Assembly: GCF_024641065.1 (NCBI RefSeq)
Contig: NZ_JAHEDV010000002.1
Coordinates: forward strand, 124,001-188,000
Direction: 5' to 3'
Length of the DNA stretch: 64,000 nt
From: Rhodoluna sp.
GTDB lineage: Bacteria > Actinomycetota > Actinomycetes > Actinomycetales > Microbacteriaceae
The notes under the pieces were generated by a model. It was not told where the DNA came from. It worked only from the letters and a program-made list of their open reading frames with translations, and did no database searches. The position numbers and the translations under genes were made by a program. Shown here piece by piece: positions 17,250 through 25,711 of this stretch (its first letter is position 1; each line of letters starts with the position of its first letter).

Positions 17250-19102
17250 TGGTCGAAAACAACGTGAGACAAAGCAGTTTGATTCTTGGGGGTGGGCCTG
17301 GTTCACTCACGGTCCTAAGAGATGGTTCAACAGCGCTTATTCCAGGTATCGACGCCTGGTACGTGACCCCGAAACGTCAGAAGATTGGTGAAAAACAAAG
17401 ACAGAGAATTCCAAATGACGTGATCCTGCGAGACCCATTGCTTGCAGCAAACTTAGGTGTCGATCACTTCGTTTTGCCTCCGGCCGAAGGCGTATCAGAA
17501 GAAGATGACTCCGACTACCTGGACCTCACACTTTTTCCATCTTGGATGATTTGTTATTCCTGCAACAGGATGCGCAAAAACGAAGGACCCCGTCCAAATG
17601 AGTGCCCACATTGCATCTCAGAAGGCAAGAAGGGTCGAAGAATGGTTCAAACCAACTTTGTGATCGCGTGCGAAGACGGCCACTTGGACGAGTTTCCTTG
17701 GGTGGAATGGGTCCACAAGGGCATACGAGGCGCCTGTCCGAATCCAAAAAATTTGATTTTCAAGGCCAATGGCGTTGTGGAACTTAGAAGTCAAAAAATC
17801 GAGTGTCTTGCTTGTGGCTCTTACAGGGACCTTTCCGGCACCAACACCGCAAACCCAGACGGCACTACTGATCTTTCACTGAATCTCCAGCGCGGGTCTG
17901 AATTCCTTTGCAAAGGTTCAATGCCCTGGTTGCAAACTCACCAGAAATCAGGTTGCCAACGACATGTGCGAATGGTTCTAAGAAGTTCAAACAACATTTA
18001 TTTTGCAACTACGGTCAGTTCCATTTTGGTTCCCGAAAATAATGGCGGAGCATCAAAAGCCGTTGAACGCCTTCTAAAAGACCCCAAGAAGGGGAAAATT
18101 CAGGCTTACTTGGATACTCCTCCTCGAAATAACTACCCCCTAGTTGCCCAAATGGTGCTGATGAATGACCCGAACTACTATGAGGGTTTCACTGTCGACG
18201 AACTAGCACAGGGCCTGCAGGAGGCATTCGGCAAAAACCCGCCTCCTCCAAAAACTGACTCAGAGGAAGTCCCGCCATTTGACAGAACCCCCGAATGGAA
18301 AGCACTAATCTCGGCAAGGGAAGAAAGAGATTTAGTTGTTAGGCCCGTCCCCGGTTACGGCAACAACAATCTAGGGATAAGCGACGTGAACGCCGTGCCT
18401 CTCCTGCGGAAGACGACCGCGCTGAGAGGCTTCAGCCGTTTGTTCTCCAAAGATGTAACGGCTTCCATGGGCCGTCAGCTTTTGCGCCGCGACCCAATTA
18501 GGTCCTGGCTGCCTGCAATCCAGCAGAGTGGCGAAGGCATCCTGATCACACTCGACAGTGAGAAGCTGAACAAATGGGCGGCGCAAATCGGTGTCCAGCA
18601 AAGAATCCAACTAATCCAAGACAAACTCCTGAAGAACAACAGGACTATCCCGGGCGGTGAGGCTGAAGCCAAGTTCATACTTCTGCACACGTTCGCCCAC
18701 GTGCTTATTCAGGAACTCGTAATCGAATGTGGCTATACCGCCGCCGCCCTCGCCGAGCGAATCTACTCGAGTGGCGACAAGAATGGAATTCTCATTTACA
18801 CCGCGTCGGCATCAGCTGACGGCACAATGGGCGGACTTGTTGAAATGTCTTCCCCGGAGAATCTGCTTAAGGCAGTTTCAAATGCCGTGACAAACGCGCG
18901 CTGGTGTTCAAATGACCCTGTTTGTATGGGCGACACCACTCATGGAAATTCAGGCTCAAATCTCGCAGCTTGCCACAACTGCTGCCTACTCCCAGAAACA
19001 GCCTGCGAGCATTTCAATGCTGGCTTGGATCGAGGGATGTTGATAGGCGACAGTTCTGGCGCTCAAGATTTCCTTGGATACTTTGATTTCATATCGCGAT
19101 AG
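17249..19102 (+). CDS. drmB: DrmB-like DUF1998 protein (DISARM core)
   Basis: 617 residues, matching DrmB. AGGAGG at 17235-17240 lies 8 bases before ATG. N-terminal zinc-site cysteines occur at about 101-121 (CYSC ... CPHC) and at about 185 (CLACG). The DUF1998 domain is C-terminal, with HTFAHVLIQEL (about 479), IYTASASADGTMGGLVE, and cysteine motifs CSNDPVC (about 552) and CHNCC plus CEHFNAGLDR (about 575-593). DrmB forms a complex with DrmA in DISARM. It is the last gene of the coupled five-gene run; 107 bases separate it from the methyltransferase. Confidence 0.9.
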   Translation: MVENNVRQSSLILGGGPGSLTVLRDGSTALIPGIDAWYVTPKRQKIGEKQRQRIPNDVILRDPLLAANLGVDHFVLPPAEGVSEEDDSDYLDLTLFPSWMICYSCNRMRKNEGPRPNECPHCISEGKKGRRMVQTNFVIACEDGHLDEFPWVEWVHKGIRGACPNPKNLIFKANGVVELRSQKIECLACGSYRDLSGTNTANPDGTTDLSLNLQRGSEFLCKGSMPWLQTHQKSGCQRHVRMVLRSSNNIYFATTVSSILVPENNGGASKAVERLLKDPKKGKIQAYLDTPPRNNYPLVAQMVLMNDPNYYEGFTVDELAQGLQEAFGKNPPPPKTDSEEVPPFDRTPEWKALISAREERDLVVRPVPGYGNNNLGISDVNAVPLLRKTTALRGFSRLFSKDVTASMGRQLLRRDPIRSWLPAIQQSGEGILITLDSEKLNKWAAQIGVQQRIQLIQDKLLKNNRTIPGGEAEAKFILLHTFAHVLIQELVIECGYTAAALAERIYSSGDKNGILIYTASASADGTMGGLVEMSSPENLLKAVSNAVTNARWCSNDPVCMGDTTHGNSGSNLAACHNCCLLPETACEHFNAGLDRGMLIGDSSGAQDFLGYFDFISR

Positions 19103-19221
19103 TGCCGACTAGGTTTATGGGGCCGTATACCTGAATCTTTCAAGCGGGGCAAGAACTAAATGTCTGAGGCTCGAAATAAACTGTAAGCAATGATCCAGAA
19201 AGACGTGACTTGGCCAATTTA

Positions 19222-20103
19222 ATGACTTCGCAAGGTAATGCGCAAGCTACGCCGTTCCTCAAGTGGGCTGGAGGAAAACGCGTTCTAGTCAAGCAAATAC
19301 TGCAGTTTGTCCCCAACGATGTCGACGAGTATTACGAGCCTTTTCTGGGTGCCGGTTCGCTCTTCTTTTCACTGCCTGCAGAAACTCCAAAAATCGTATC
19401 TGACTTCAATGCCGAATTGATTTCTGTTTACGAAACTATCCGGGATGACGTAGACGGGCTCCTACGGGAACTTAGGAAACGGACCAATTCGTTAGAGGAT
19501 TACCTCGAAATACGAGATTGGGACAGAAGCCCCTCGTTTGCACGTCGCTCCAAGACTTCTCGAGCTGCGCGCTTTATTGCCCTGAATCGTCTCGGTTTCA
19601 ACGGACTGTACAGAGTCAACAGCAAAGGCCAATACAACGTTCCTTATGGTCACCCGAAGAAGGTTGATCTCCTGATGGAGGACAACCTCAGGGCAGTATC
19701 AGCATTCCTAAGCGAGACAGACTCAGCTGGTCGCCCAGCTGTTGAATTCCATACAGGGGGCTACAAGGACATTCTGCAGAACGTTTCGAACCCACGAGCG
19801 TTAGTGTATTGCGACCCGCCCTATCACCCTACGACTGCAACCAGCTTCAAGAGCTACACGCGCGACGGCTTCAACGAAGAAAATCAAATTGAACTCCACG
19901 ATGAAGTAGTTCGACTTACCAAACTTGGCGTTCGTGTCTTACTGAGCAACTCAGACACGGAGTTCATTCGAAGGCTTTATTCAGAAAAGTTCTTTACTGT
20001 CAACGAATTGGTTGTTAGACGTGCGATTGCGGCAAACTCGGAGAATCGCGGGCTTTTCACTGAAGTGCTTATTGACAATTTCAAGGCAATCCGAAGGAGC
20101 TAA
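19222..20103 (+). CDS. D12-class DNA N6-adenine methyltransferase (Dam-like)
   Basis: 293 residues from ATG 19222. A TTG at 19210 is an alternative, and neither has a strong ribosome site. TPFLKWAGGKR near the start is the S-adenosylmethionine motif I of Dam/DpnM-type enzymes, followed by EPFLGAGSLFF and the catalytic DPPY near residue 198. The recognition site cannot be read with certainty (GATC is common in the class). The stop abuts the next gene, a predicted nuclease, which is the arrangement of a type II restriction-modification pair. It could also supply self-marking for the DrmAB system. Confidence 0.92.
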   Translation: MTSQGNAQATPFLKWAGGKRVLVKQILQFVPNDVDEYYEPFLGAGSLFFSLPAETPKIVSDFNAELISVYETIRDDVDGLLRELRKRTNSLEDYLEIRDWDRSPSFARRSKTSRAARFIALNRLGFNGLYRVNSKGQYNVPYGHPKKVDLLMEDNLRAVSAFLSETDSAGRPAVEFHTGGYKDILQNVSNPRALVYCDPPYHPTTATSFKSYTRDGFNEENQIELHDEVVRLTKLGVRVLLSNSDTEFIRRLYSEKFFTVNELVVRRAIAANSENRGLFTEVLIDNFKAIRRS

Positions 20104-21402
20104 GTGACTAAGTCGGGGGACAACTGGAAGTTCCTGTTTGAGAAATACAGAATTGCAGAGCATGTCGACAAGCATGGTTACTTCGATATTCTCGCTTCTC
20201 AGTTCAAGGACAACCACCTGGAGGCGCGTCTCCACACGAAGGTTGATCACTCGCACCAGTTGCCTCCAATCATGAAGGCAACTGGGACCTCGATTCTCAC
20301 ACTCACAAATTCATCATGGCGCATCGGTCGTTTTGAGATTTTTGAGAAGCTCCCCGCCTGGACCACACCCGACCATACTGTCAAAACTAAATCCCTGCCT
20401 TCGTGGCTGGAGTCACTAACTCGTAACGGGATTACCGGCGAAGGTGCTTTAGTCAATGCTGCGGCTGCGGCCGACATTCTGAATGATTTTGCCGGCGAAG
20501 CGCTGCTCCCAACCATAACTGGCAAAGGGCGATCGGCGACTTTTGACTTCACAGCACGAAATACCTATGGCGGGTCAACACCAATCAATGTCAAAAGTGC
20601 TCAGATAGAAGTTGATGCAGGATTTGAAGGTAAAAACGCACTAGTCCTACTCGAAGCTAAACGCCACTTGTCCTTGGATTTCAATGTAAGGCAACTTCTA
20701 TATCCGTACTTGACTTTCTCTAGTCGAGTAAAAAAACCCGTTCGCCCGATGTTCATCACACTTGCAAACGATGTTTTCGACATCACAGAATTTGCCTTTG
20801 ACGATCCGACTGAGCTTTCTTCAATCCGCCTAGTGGCGTCTTCAAGGTACATGCTGACGGACTCCCATGTGAGCGAGAAGGAAATTCTTCAAATCGCCCT
20901 GGCAATTGATGTTGGTTCGCATAATAGGGTGTCCCGGGATGCGCCATTCCCACAGGCTGACGACTTTGAGCGAATAATCGACATGACTGAGTTTGTTGCC
21001 GCCGAGCCACGATCAATCGAAGACATTACAAACCTCTACGAGTTTTCTGCCCGGCAGTCTGACTATTATTTCTCCGCTGTTCGTTATCTTGGACTAGGCG
21101 AGATAGTTCGAGGTTCTGATGGACTCCAATACAGGCAAGCTACCTCGCTAGGTTCCGAAATTTCGAAAATGCCTTATGCAGAGAAACGCCTTGAGATGGC
21201 CAAGTTAGTTTTGCAAATACCGGCACTTCGAGAAATATATCTTGCATATTTCGACAGCCTAACCATTATGCCAAGGGCAGCGGCAGAGCGGGTGCTAGAG
21301 AAATGGAGTCGCGATGAAGGAATCTCTGGAGCCACAATAGTACGTAGAACGCAAACGATACTGGCTTGGGTTAGATGGTTGATTGGTTTTGGTAAATCTT
21401 AG
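20104..21402 (+). CDS. Predicted type II restriction endonuclease (PD-(D/E)XK motif)
   Basis: 432 residues from GTG 20104 with AAGGAG 4 bases upstream, immediately after the methyltransferase stop. The beginning (NWKFLFEKYRI, then EARLHTKVDHSHQLPPI) has the look of a family of type II enzymes found next to Dam-type methylases. A candidate active site is D171, then L-L-E184-A-K186 in VLLEAKRH, the classic D...ExK spacing. The C-terminal half is helical and ends in a likely DNA-binding region. No helicase or specificity domain is present. Function is inferred from motif plus partner. Confidence 0.72.
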   Translation: MTKSGDNWKFLFEKYRIAEHVDKHGYFDILASQFKDNHLEARLHTKVDHSHQLPPIMKATGTSILTLTNSSWRIGRFEIFEKLPAWTTPDHTVKTKSLPSWLESLTRNGITGEGALVNAAAAADILNDFAGEALLPTITGKGRSATFDFTARNTYGGSTPINVKSAQIEVDAGFEGKNALVLLEAKRHLSLDFNVRQLLYPYLTFSSRVKKPVRPMFITLANDVFDITEFAFDDPTELSSIRLVASSRYMLTDSHVSEKEILQIALAIDVGSHNRVSRDAPFPQADDFERIIDMTEFVAAEPRSIEDITNLYEFSARQSDYYFSAVRYLGLGEIVRGSDGLQYRQATSLGSEISKMPYAEKRLEMAKLVLQIPALREIYLAYFDSLTIMPRAAAERVLEKWSRDEGISGATIVRRTQTILAWVRWLIGFGKS

Positions 21403-21431
21403 CCCAGCATTGCCAACCTTCTGATCCGTAG

Positions 21432-21707
21432 TTAGAGCTTCCGCCCACAACTAGCACAGGTGGCATTTGCCAACTGGATGGTTTCTGCGCAGTCTGGGCA
21501 AAAGGTGTGGTGACTTGCCTCGTTAGAGCGAACAACTGTAAGTGTGATGAGGCTGACTACCCAGCTGGTGAAGATTCCGAGGGCTAGGTAGTTGCCGAAT
21601 GACTTTCCGCGATCTTTAGCGGCCTTGGCAACCAGAACTGCTCCTAGCAGCCAGCTGGCTGCCATAAAGACAACGATGAAGATTTCAATGGAATTGATGC
21701 GGGTCAT
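21432..21707 (-). CDS. Small membrane protein with C-terminal zinc ribbon
   Basis: 91 residues: two membrane segments (about 8-27 and 38-60), then a cytoplasmic zinc ribbon with CPDC and CASCG near the end. Its ATG overlaps the stop of the upstream gene (21704-21707). No assigned function. Probably works with the neighbouring PH-like membrane protein. Confidence 0.65.
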   Translation of the reverse strand: MTRINSIEIFIVVFMAASWLLGAVLVAKAAKDRGKSFGNYLALGIFTSWVVSLITLTVVRSNEASHHTFCPDCAETIQLANATCASCGRKL

Positions 21708-22480
21708 AGGTTGGCCTCCGGGTTTGCAATGGCAGTGGCGTCTTCGGGTGTGGTTCCTTGAGCGATAGCTCTAAAGGCTTTGGCAGTATTCACACAGCGG
21801 GCTTTGGCTTTTTCTAGGCCGCCGTCTGAATAATCCATGGCAATTGCAATAGCAACACCCGGGGTTAGGTCGGCCTTATCTTGCCAAACCAGCCCCGAGG
21901 TTTTTTGTCGGTTTGAAACGGCCAACGCTAGGTTCACGCCGTTTCCGCTCACATCAACGTTCAATACTTTCGAAAACAACCATTCACGGCTCTGCTTAGG
22001 GCCAGCAAATACCACACGCTGATTGGTGAAGTAGGCCACGCCCGAATCAATGATGGTGAGTTCTTCAGGGTTCTTGGTCAGGCTGCCCGAGCTAGCCCCA
22101 ACGTTATAAGCCAGCCCCTTGGCGATGCGAATGCTAACCCCCTGGGTACCGCCCGAATAGGTTGATCCACTGCTCACATATTCGGTCAGGCCGACCTGGT
22201 TCAACTTATAAACGATGACTTCGCCCGGGTTTAGCGAGAGAGTCGAGTTGATCTCAAGCCCAAGCCGCTTGCTTAGGTTTTCAAGAATGTCAGCCAGCGC
22301 CAGATGTGTTTGAGCGGCCTTTGCCAGATTTTCGCGCTTAAAGAAGCGAACGAAAAATACGATGAGGGCAACGGCTAATACCACCAGGATGGCCACTTGT
22401 GGGTCTTTTTGAATCGCGTTGAGAATGACCACCACGACAAAGATTAGAAAGGCCACCGCACAGCCAATATCCTTTTTCAT
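21704..22480 (-). CDS. Membrane-anchored protein with PH/GRAM-like domain
   Basis: 258 residues; GAGGGGG precedes ATG. Two N-terminal membrane helices (about 5-22 and 27-46) are followed by a soluble domain whose LNPGEVIVYKLNQ and GVAYFTNQRVVFAG ... WLFSKVLNVDV strands recall bacterial PH/GRAM domains. The exact family is unknown to me. It is coupled to the zinc-ribbon protein and is the first host-like operon beyond the defence island. Confidence 0.6.
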   Translation of the reverse strand: MKKDIGCAVAFLIFVVVVILNAIQKDPQVAILVVLAVALIVFFVRFFKRENLAKAAQTHLALADILENLSKRLGLEINSTLSLNPGEVIVYKLNQVGLTEYVSSGSTYSGGTQGVSIRIAKGLAYNVGASSGSLTKNPEELTIIDSGVAYFTNQRVVFAGPKQSREWLFSKVLNVDVSGNGVNLALAVSNRQKTSGLVWQDKADLTPGVAIAIAMDYSDGGLEKAKARCVNTAKAFRAIAQGTTPEDATAIANPEANL

Positions 22481-22636
22481 GTAAGCCCCCTCATGACTTT
22501 TAGATAGTCAAACTTCATCTGCTTAACAGCCTAATTTGTAGGTGTGACATCTATTGCCGAAACCGACTAAACAAAATGTCAGAGGTACCCTCGATAATTA
22601 CTCCACTAGCAAGCAGGTCAGCGAAGGGGGCAACAA

Positions 22637-23110
22637 ATGAACAAGAAGACACTCCAGGCAATCAAGGCAAACCGCACCATTCACTTAATCGACATCGAGA
22701 ACCTTTGTGGTTCTTGCGATTTGACCATTGCTTCGGTTGAGAATGCTCGCGAGGCATATTTTGCCGCGGCTCAGCCAAACGCTGACGACCTATTCGTTAT
22801 CGCTGCCTCAAACCACAACCAAGAGGCAGCTGCCTTTGGTTGGCCCAATGGCAAGCACGTCTTTCGCTCGGGCCAAGACGGTGCCGACATCGAACTTGCT
22901 CTAGTGATGATCAACGAGCACCTAGAACAGCGCTTTCAAACTGTGGTGCTAGCCTCTGGTGATGGCGGCCTGGCCCCTTTTGCCGAGCACCTCATTCAGT
23001 TGGGCAGCGAACTTAAGGTGGTTAGCCTCGGTCGCTCACTCTCACACCAAATGCGTGCCCTGCACTGCCCAATCTTGAACATCGAAGAAACCTTCGGTCT
23101 AGCAGCTTAG
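22637..23110 (+). CDS. NYN (PIN-like) domain protein
   Basis: 157 residues with GAAGGGGG before ATG. The acidic residues of a NYN/PIN-like RNase fold are visible: LIDIEN (about 18-23), GADIELAL (about 83) and VLASGDGGLAP (about 104), with ASNHN between. NYN proteins are predicted metal-dependent RNases. A small acidic protein follows after 9 bases on the same strand. Confidence 0.72.
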   Translation: MNKKTLQAIKANRTIHLIDIENLCGSCDLTIASVENAREAYFAAAQPNADDLFVIAASNHNQEAAAFGWPNGKHVFRSGQDGADIELALVMINEHLEQRFQTVVLASGDGGLAPFAEHLIQLGSELKVVSLGRSLSHQMRALHCPILNIEETFGLAA

Positions 23111-23119
23111 GAGCAAACC

Positions 23120-23326
23120 ATGGCTAAAGGATGCCTCGCGGCACTATTCGGAGTTGGCCTAGATGAGCCGTCAACCAAGCGCCCGCAGAATTCGAACACC
23201 AAACCCGAACTTCTTGATTACGACATGGATGAAGGCGATGTTCACTCCGGCCCAGGTGGCTATGAGGGCCCAAGCTATTCGGGTGGCTACGCCGCCGACT
23301 ATTACTCAGACGACGAAGATCGCTAA
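23120..23326 (+). CDS. Small acidic hypothetical protein
   Basis: 68 residues. It begins MAKGCLAALFGVGLDEP, a short hydrophobic start, then is acidic and rich in Gly, Tyr, Ser and Asp and likely disordered. AGGAG precedes it, and the 9-base gap to the NYN gene supports co-expression. No family recognised. Confidence 0.5.
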   Translation: MAKGCLAALFGVGLDEPSTKRPQNSNTKPELLDYDMDEGDVHSGPGGYEGPSYSGGYAADYYSDDEDR

Positions 23327-23331
23327 TTAGA

Positions 23332-24027
23332 TTAAGGCTGAGCGTCGCCGGTTTCGTAAACCTCGTTTGGCGCCTTAGCAGCCTTGCGGCGGCGAAGAAC
23401 CAAGATAACTGCAACAGCTATAACAACACCTGCGCCTAGGCCAATAAGAATCATCTGCATTGGGGCTGACTTTGGTGAGTTGGTCTCAGCAGCAATTACA
23501 AGCTTCTCGCCAAACTTGCCAGTCCAGGTGATCTTGTTGCCTTCGATTTCACCGGTTGAAGAAACGATCTTGCCAGGCAAGGTCATTACTACCGAGATGT
23601 CTGCACCCATATCAAAGCCATCGAGTAGCGGGTTTTCTTCGCCAGCTGCAGCGCCGCCCGAAAGGTCAAGCTCACCAGAGACAACAAGGTTGTCACCATC
23701 GCGAACAATCTTTAGTTGCCCTGCATCATTTGATGCCTCAGAGAACTTTTCAATCGGAATGCCCGCGAAGCTGTATTTACTTCCGACGAATTTTCCGTCA
23801 TCAAACTCAGTAACTTTAACTGCGTCTGACTTTGGCAACAGGGTGTCAGTCTCGGTAGCGCCATCTTCGCCAGCTAAATCAGCTAGGTCTTTAGAGATTG
23901 CAAAAACAATGTTGCCCGAGACAGTGTCATCGGCCGCAACATCGAGATTCATGTTGAGTTTGATGCAACCGGTGGTCAAAAACATGATTGACAACACGGC
24001 TGCGACGCTTGCGAAAATACGCTTCAT
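23332..24027 (-). CDS. LppM-like membrane lipoprotein
   Basis: 231 residues. Signal sequence with lipobox-like TTGC (cysteine at about 21), a beta-rich LppM domain (LNMNLDVAADDTVSGNIVFAIS and the GKIVSSTGEIEGNKITWTGKF end), then a C-terminal membrane helix (about 192-212) and a basic tail. LppM of mycobacteria is linked to lipid/cell-surface functions. It converges with the preceding gene. Confidence 0.8.
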   Translation of the reverse strand: MKRIFASVAAVLSIMFLTTGCIKLNMNLDVAADDTVSGNIVFAISKDLADLAGEDGATETDTLLPKSDAVKVTEFDDGKFVGSKYSFAGIPIEKFSEASNDAGQLKIVRDGDNLVVSGELDLSGGAAAGEENPLLDGFDMGADISVVMTLPGKIVSSTGEIEGNKITWTGKFGEKLVIAAETNSPKSAPMQMILIGLGAGVVIAVAVILVLRRRKAAKAPNEVYETGDAQP

Positions 24028-24106
24028 TTAGATTCCCCCTGAATAAAAGTTCACTGCAAGGCTAGCACTCAGCGCATTCGCAACAAAAACCAATTAGGTG
24101 AACAAA

Positions 24107-25711
24107 TTAGAGAAGCTTTGCCCCAGGAATAGCATCAAGCAAGTTGCGGGTGTATTGCTGCTTCGGGTTCGCAAAGATCTCAGCCGTGCTACCAAACTCA
24201 ACAATCTGGCCCTTATTCATAACCGCAACCTCATCTGCAATGGCTTTTACCACTGCAAGGTCGTGGGTAATAAATAGGTAAGTCAACTTGAGCTCGTCTT
24301 GCAATTGCGCCAACAGATCAAGAATCTGCGCTTGCACCAAAACATCCAAGGCAGAAACTGCCTCATCAAGAACAACTATGTCTGGCTTTAGAGCTAGGGC
24401 TCGAGCAATCGCCACGCGTTGACGCTGGCCACCACTTAGCTCACTCGGGTAGCGAGTTGAAATTGCCCAAGGCAAAGACACTTGCTCAAGCAACTCACGC
24501 ACTCGTTCTTGGCGCTCTTTGCGAGTGCCAACCTTGTGAGTCACAAGCGGTTCGGCGATGGTGTTGGCAATGTTTTGCAGTGGGTCTAAAGAACCGTATG
24601 GGTCTTGAAACACCGGCTGCATGTGACGGCGAAGGTCAAACAAAGCAGCCGGTTTCATTCCGGCCAACTGTTTGCCATCAACCTCGATCTCACCGCTGGT
24701 TGGCTTTTCGAGGCCTAAAACCATCTTGGCAACGGTTGATTTGCCCGAACCAGATTCGCCAACGAGGGCGAGGGTGGTTCCTCGTTTGATCTCGAACGAG
24801 ACGCCCGAAACTGCGGTGAACGGAGTGCTCTTAAAACCAGAGCCCTTGATTGAATAAACCTTCTCTAAGTTCGAAACCTTAACCGCTACCTCGGTGCTGG
24901 TGTGTGGCACGCGAGGGGTCACCTGGCGAGCAGCCACCAACTTTTGGGTGTAAGGGTGCTTAGGGTTTTGCAAAATCTCTAGGCTAGGCCCTGCTTCAAC
25001 CACCTTGCCGCGATACATAACCACAAGCTTCTCGGCACGTTCTGCCGCCAAACCAAGGTCGTGAGTAATCAGAATCACCGAGGTCTTGCTGGCCTTAGTC
25101 AGCTGAGACAAGTGATCAAGAATTGTGCGCTGCACAGTAACGTCAAGTGCCGAGGTTGGTTCATCGGCAATCAACAACTTTGGGTTAGCCGAGAGGCCGA
25201 TGCCAATCAGCACGCGCTGGCGCATTCCGCCCGAAAACTGGTGCGGGTATTGCTTCATTCGAGCAGCAGCGTCGGCCAAACCAGCCTTTTGCAAAACCGC
25301 AATCGCCTCGGCACGCACAGCCTGCTTGGCCATGCCCGGGTTATTAGCCTTGATGGCCTCTTCAACCTGAAAACCAACCGACCAAACCGGGTTCAAATTG
25401 CTCATTGGGTCTTGTGGCACAAAGCCGATTTCACGGCCACGGATGCTCTCGAGCTCGGCCGAACTTGCACCAACCAACTCTTTGCCGTCGAACTTAATCG
25501 AGCCGGCGGCAATTCGGCCGGTGCCAGGCAAGAGGTTGATGATGGCGTGAGCGGTAGTGCTCTTGCCCGAACCAGACTCACCAACGATGGCAAGGGTCTC
25601 ACCCTGCCAAAGATCGAAGTTAACATTGTCAACTGCGCGAGCAACGCCGTGCTGGTTTCTAAACTCAATTGCCAGATCGCGAATGCTTAGTAGTGGAGTT
25701 TCGTTACTCAT
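24107..25711 (-). CDS. Oligopeptide ABC transporter, fused double ATPase
   Basis: 534 residues joining two ABC ATPases in one chain (DppD-DppF type). First half: Walker A GESGSGKST, signature FSGGMRQR, Walker B LLIADEPTSALD. Second half: GESGSGKST, LSGGQRQRVAIARAL, IVVLDEAVSALD. Peptide-family tails such as EAGPSLEILQNPKHPYT are also present. The fused form is common in actinomycetes. It begins one base over the stop of the permease gene and is the last gene of the operon. Confidence 0.93.
   Translation of the reverse strand: MSNETPLLSIRDLAIEFRNQHGVARAVDNVNFDLWQGETLAIVGESGSGKSTTAHAIINLLPGTGRIAAGSIKFDGKELVGASSAELESIRGREIGFVPQDPMSNLNPVWSVGFQVEEAIKANNPGMAKQAVRAEAIAVLQKAGLADAAARMKQYPHQFSGGMRQRVLIGIGLSANPKLLIADEPTSALDVTVQRTILDHLSQLTKASKTSVILITHDLGLAAERAEKLVVMYRGKVVEAGPSLEILQNPKHPYTQKLVAARQVTPRVPHTSTEVAVKVSNLEKVYSIKGSGFKSTPFTAVSGVSFEIKRGTTLALVGESGSGKSTVAKMVLGLEKPTSGEIEVDGKQLAGMKPAALFDLRRHMQPVFQDPYGSLDPLQNIANTIAEPLVTHKVGTRKERQERVRELLEQVSLPWAISTRYPSELSGGQRQRVAIARALALKPDIVVLDEAVSALDVLVQAQILDLLAQLQDELKLTYLFITHDLAVVKAIADEVAVMNKGQIVEFGSTAEIFANPKQQYTRNLLDAIPGAKLL

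Noticed and set aside
19103-19221. Small RNA gene between drmB and the methyltransferase
   Set aside because: The stretch contains no stable hairpin with a T-run and no clear promoter.
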